DNA from: Geomonas edaphica | GTDB lineage: Bacteria; Desulfobacterota; Desulfuromonadia; Geobacterales; Geobacteraceae | Reading direction: 5' to 3' | Assembly (NCBI RefSeq): GCF_004917075.1 | Contig: NZ_SSYB01000004.1 | Location: 1,080,546-1,144,545, forward strand | Length of the DNA stretch: 64,000 bases | Translations under genes and position numbers: made by a program | The notes under the pieces: generated by a model | The model's input: the letters and a program-made list of their open reading frames with translations, nothing else | What the model was told of the DNA's origin: nothing | The model's database searches: none | Shown: positions 61,709-64,000 of the stretch, piece after piece | Layout: each line of letters starts with the position of its first letter | Numbering within the stretch: the first letter of the stretch is position 1

Positions 61709-62118
61709 AAGCTTCCTCCTCTCGGGCCACGCTCAGGACCCGTCCTTGATTTGAATCCTCCAATCTTCAGGCATGGAACATGCCAGAGCCAACTGTCCGA
61801 TTTCACGTGCTTCAGCTGGTCATTGGAACACCAGGCTGGTCAGGGTCTGCGCTGGCTGCTGTTCAATATTCGAACTTTGGGGTTGGGGTGATGTGAGCGT
61901 GCTGATGGCGGTCAACACAGGGAGGCGAACAATGGGGCGTCAATCTTGGCGGCAATCAGCAGTTTGGTCAACCACCTAATTCCACGAGCTAATTGCATGG
62001 CATGCCTGTGGATAAACCATATTTGTCGTCAATCTATTCGTCAATCCTCTGTAGGATGGAGGGATAATCAAACGCTGATGTTCACTGTTCAAATCTCGCG
62101 CCGTAAAAGGGATTGGCA
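61709..62118. other. Gene-free stretch with repeated GTCAA[C/T] boxes
   Basis: No supported gene. GTCAAC or GTCAAT occurs at 61911, 61939, 61967, 62028 and 62040. The sequence around 61905-61970 (GGCGGTCAACAC, GGGGCGTCAAT, TTTGGTCAACC) resembles the multiple terminal repeats of IS21-family elements. A transposase gene is not present, so it may be an insertion-sequence end relic. Confidence 0.4.
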
Positions 62119-62160
62119 TAGTAACTAAAATATGATAATCAATTACTAGTTTTTAGTAAT
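62119..62160. promoter_or_regulatory. TAGTAA boxes upstream of the winged-helix/NTase pair
   Basis: TAGTAACTA at 62119 and a 7-bp inverted repeat ATTACTA-GTTTT-TAGTAAT at 62142-62160 lie in AT-rich DNA 34 bases before the first gene. They are candidate autoregulatory sites for the winged-helix partner. Confidence 0.55.
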
Positions 62161-62193
62161 ATGGCGAAGTGTCAACCGGAGGAGAGCAGCACT

Positions 62194-62535
62194 ATGGTGT
62201 ACTATCTTAGCGGACTGCTGGGCTCGAAGGCAAAGGAGTGCGTTCTCATGTTCGTCTTCGCAAGGGGAAAAGCGTACGTTTCGGAGATGGCGGCATTCTT
62301 CCCTGAACTGAGCCGTAGCGCGCTGCAAAACGCGGCTGAAGTGCTGGAGAAAGACGGTATCCTGGTCGAGGGACAGCAGGGAAACCTGCGCGTCTATGAG
62401 TTCAGCCCGCGTTGCCCATATTCCGGTTCCCTGCAACTCCTTTTGCAGGACGTGGCCAAGTGCTATCCCCCCGAGGAGCGCGAGCGCCTGTTCATTTACC
62501 GGGGCGCTCCGCGCAGGAAAGGAAAGACGCTATGA
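62194..62535 (+). CDS. Small winged-helix protein, partner of an AbiEii-like NTase
   Basis: This 113-residue protein starts at MVYYLSGLLGSKAKECVL (62194) behind CGGAGGAGAGC; ATG 62161 has no such site. The body VSEMAAFFPELSRSALQNAAEVLEKDGILVEGQQGNLRVYEF is a winged helix of the kind that leads nucleotidyltransferases of the MNT/AbiE type, where LxGSxARxxVL is typical. Here it is a separate gene. Its stop overlaps the next gene's ATG (ATGA), so they are translationally coupled. I infer an autorepressor or antitoxin-like role. Confidence 0.8.
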   Translation: MVYYLSGLLGSKAKECVLMFVFARGKAYVSEMAAFFPELSRSALQNAAEVLEKDGILVEGQQGNLRVYEFSPRCPYSGSLQLLLQDVAKCYPPEERERLFIYRGAPRRKGKTL

Positions 62536-63167
62536 CCCACCGCACCGACTTCAGTGAGGCCACTCCCGAGGAGATCGCGGCAGAGGTTTCCGAGGCACTG
62601 CGCCGACACCGCATCACCGCCGTAATGTCCGGGGGCGGCTGCGTGTCCGTCTATTCCGAGAACAAATACCATTCGGACGACCTCGACTTTATAGACAGCT
62701 ACCGTGACCGCCCCGGCATCCAGCGCGCCCTGGCAGAGATCGGTTTCTTCAGCGAAAGGGACCGCTACTTCAAGAATGAAAGCACCCCGGTCTACCTGGA
62801 ATTTCCCCCCGGGCCGGTGATGGTCGGCAACGAGCTGGCCAAGGCTCCGGTCGAGTGGGAGACCCCGTCCGGGAGAATAAGGATGCTCAGCCCGACCGAC
62901 TGTGTTAAGGACCGCTTGGCAAAATTCTACGCTTGGGATGACGCCCAGGCCCTCTACCAAGCGCTCCTGGTGGTGGCCTCACAGCCGGTGAACTTCAGGG
63001 AGGTGGAGCGCTGGTCCGTCAAAAGCGAGGGGCAGAAGGAGCGTTACCGGCTCTTCCACAACCTGGCAAAAAAGGTACAGAGCCGCTGGGAGTTCGACGA
63101 GAGCGCTATCGTCGAACTCGCAACTGACCAAATGGTCAAGGAGAGGATCAAGAGACTCGGGCGTTGA
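62532..63167 (+). CDS. AbiEii-like nucleotidyltransferase
   Basis: This 211-residue protein (start MTHRTDFSEATPEEIAAEV) shows VMSGGGCVSVYSENKYHSDDLDFIDSY, which matches the GGxAL...SxDLDF active site of AbiEii toxins (the DxD metal pair Asp-Leu-Asp is intact). Later come a VYLEFPPGP strand, a likely third acidic position, and SPTDCVKDRLAKFYAWDD, the conserved D..KDRL helix. AbiEii/MenT enzymes add nucleotides to tRNA or proteins and act as type IV toxins in phage defence. The partner here is about half the size of AbiEi. Call it a candidate toxin of a variant AbiE-like pair. Confidence 0.78.
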   Translation: MTHRTDFSEATPEEIAAEVSEALRRHRITAVMSGGGCVSVYSENKYHSDDLDFIDSYRDRPGIQRALAEIGFFSERDRYFKNESTPVYLEFPPGPVMVGNELAKAPVEWETPSGRIRMLSPTDCVKDRLAKFYAWDDAQALYQALLVVASQPVNFREVERWSVKSEGQKERYRLFHNLAKKVQSRWEFDESAIVELATDQMVKERIKRLGR

Positions 63168-63326
63168 GGCGAAAATCCACACAAAAGCGGATGCCGGGCT
63201 CGCCCCACCGTAAAAAAAGCCGGTGCGGAGGGGGCGGTGCAGCGTGAGCGGAAGCGCCTCCCGTAGCACGGGCTGGGACCGGTTAAAGCTGCCGGCGCTT
63301 TCCGGCCGGCTGCTTTGGTCCAACAA

Positions 63327-63929
63327 TCAGCGCCTCTTTTTGGCCTCCTTCCTGGGTGGCGGCTGCGGCACCCCGTTGATCCAATCGTAGATCTTTCGCT
63401 GCTCCTCGGCACCGTACCCCGCGATCACCTTCTTGACCTTGCGCCCGAATAGTTCGTACTCCCTCGCATCGTCCATCGCCTCTATATGGGTGCAGCGAAC
63501 CATCCCCGCGCCGATGAGGGCGGTGAAGAGTCCGACGATCAGCGGACCGGCAAGGAGGCGCCAGTTCCACGAGATGTTGGTCAGCTGGTGGTCGCAATAG
63601 TCGATCCGCTGCTCAGCCTCCTGCACGCTCCGCTCTAGCGGTCTCAGCGCGGAACTCAGCTTTCGTTCCGCAACCGTTTCGATCACGTTGATCACATGCG
63701 CGGGGAGCTTTTCCTCGCAAAAGAGTTCCAGGCGCTTGAGCATCTGCTCCATGAGGCGCCGCGTTTCCTGTGCGCCTTTGTCGGCTTGTTCCCCCCGTTG
63801 CACAAGGGCGTCGATACGTCCGACCATTTCGTTGCGCAGCCGGAGCAGTTCCTCCTGCTCGTTTGCGGGCTTCTTGAGGCCCGATGCCTGCAGCAGTTTA
63901 TCCTTTGGGGACTTCGGATCGTTGCTCAT
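63327..63929 (-). CDS. Coiled-coil single-membrane-pass protein, mobile-element associated
   Basis: The 200-residue protein has a Lys-rich start, a coiled-coil helix (about 22-125: ELLRLRNEMVGRIDALVQRGEQADKG to LERSVQEAEQRIDYC) and one membrane helix (about 140-160, LLAGPLIVGLFTALIGAGMV). It ends in a basic tail PPPRKEAKKRR. I do not recognise a family. The layout resembles small accessory proteins of conjugative mobilisation, often encoded near relaxases. Its ATG overlaps the stop of the partial gene upstream. The gap 63168-63326 has short stems but no gene. Confidence 0.75.
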   Translation of the reverse strand: MSNDPKSPKDKLLQASGLKKPANEQEELLRLRNEMVGRIDALVQRGEQADKGAQETRRLMEQMLKRLELFCEEKLPAHVINVIETVAERKLSSALRPLERSVQEAEQRIDYCDHQLTNISWNWRLLAGPLIVGLFTALIGAGMVRCTHIEAMDDAREYELFGRKVKKVIAGYGAEEQRKIYDWINGVPQPPPRKEAKKRR

Positions 63930-64000
63930 GGCCGTCTCTCCCTGCTCGCGCTCAGCACCGCCGCGATCGCATCGGTTAGGGCGTCGACCTGCTCCCTGGT
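63926..64000 (-). CDS. Partial gene, C-terminal 24 residues only
   Basis: The minus-strand frame enters at the window edge and ends TREQVDALTDAIAAVLSASR then ERRP and TGA, overlapping the ATG of the coiled-coil gene (CCATGAGC). The overlap shows a polycistronic unit. Too short to assign; a mobilisation or relaxosome protein is only a guess from context. Confidence 0.6.
   Translation of the reverse strand, partial: TREQVDALTDAIAAVLSASRERRP

Overview
The window reads as chromosomal DNA of a Geobacter-like bacterium (Geobacterales, Desulfuromonadota). This is inferred from gene content and style: GC-rich genes, a 12-heme secreted c-type cytochrome, two membrane sensors with a periplasmic CxxCH heme site, a transketolase split into two genes, three sigma-54 activators and several sigma-54-like promoters. 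No rRNA, tRNA or CRISPR array was found.

Layout. 1-13 kb: the end of a probable glutamate racemase, a GerMN protein, a short cobalamin-dependent methionine synthase (metH), a split transketolase whose second half overlaps a pseudopilin-like gene, a heme-type histidine kinase with a sigma-54 response regulator, an outer-membrane-like protein, a DUF362 ferredoxin protein and a double receiver protein. 13-20 kb: a degenerate 21-22 bp tandem array running into a short-chain dehydrogenase gene, a ClC transporter, an OB-fold protein, a TPR protein with a very basic tail, Pal, and a relic of a GspE/PilB ATPase. 20-30 kb: a second heme sensor, a beta-propeller protein, the 12-heme cytochrome behind a sigma-54-like promoter, an HxlR regulator divergent from a flavoprotein/nitroreductase pair, and a YiiX-like hydrolase. 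Two long palindromic repeat elements and one solo arm lie in this part. 30-38 kb: a three-part lysophospholipid-remodelling fusion (MFS, PlsC, acyl-ACP synthetase) with an amidohydrolase, divergent from a sigma-54 activator; vapBC; a diguanylate cyclase; a TRL-like lipoprotein.

38.9-54.7 kb is the most coherent block. Ten genes on the minus strand run from livK to a 2-hydroxyacid dehydrogenase (livKHMGF, a MoaD-like sulfur carrier, a tungsten-type aldehyde:ferredoxin oxidoreductase, a large NAD-glutamate dehydrogenase, a universal stress protein, the dehydrogenase). A PAS/sigma-54/TyrR-type activator sits immediately upstream and a class III aminotransferase lies divergently beyond it. Sigma-54-like promoters precede both livK and the aminotransferase. 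I infer an inducible amino-acid uptake and oxidation regulon: import, transamination, aldehyde oxidation to reduced ferredoxin, and regeneration of 2-oxoglutarate. The substrate is not known.

54.9-60.5 kb holds a Nudix hydrolase, bacterioferritin, a MASE3 hybrid kinase and the AzlCD amino-acid exporter. From about 60.5 kb to the end the style changes: AT-rich gaps, an orphan HipB/Y4mF-type repressor with twin palindromic operators, an AlpA-like excisionase, a small winged-helix protein overlapping an AbiEii-like nucleotidyltransferase, and a coiled-coil membrane protein. This looks like the edge of an integrated mobile element that continues past the window.
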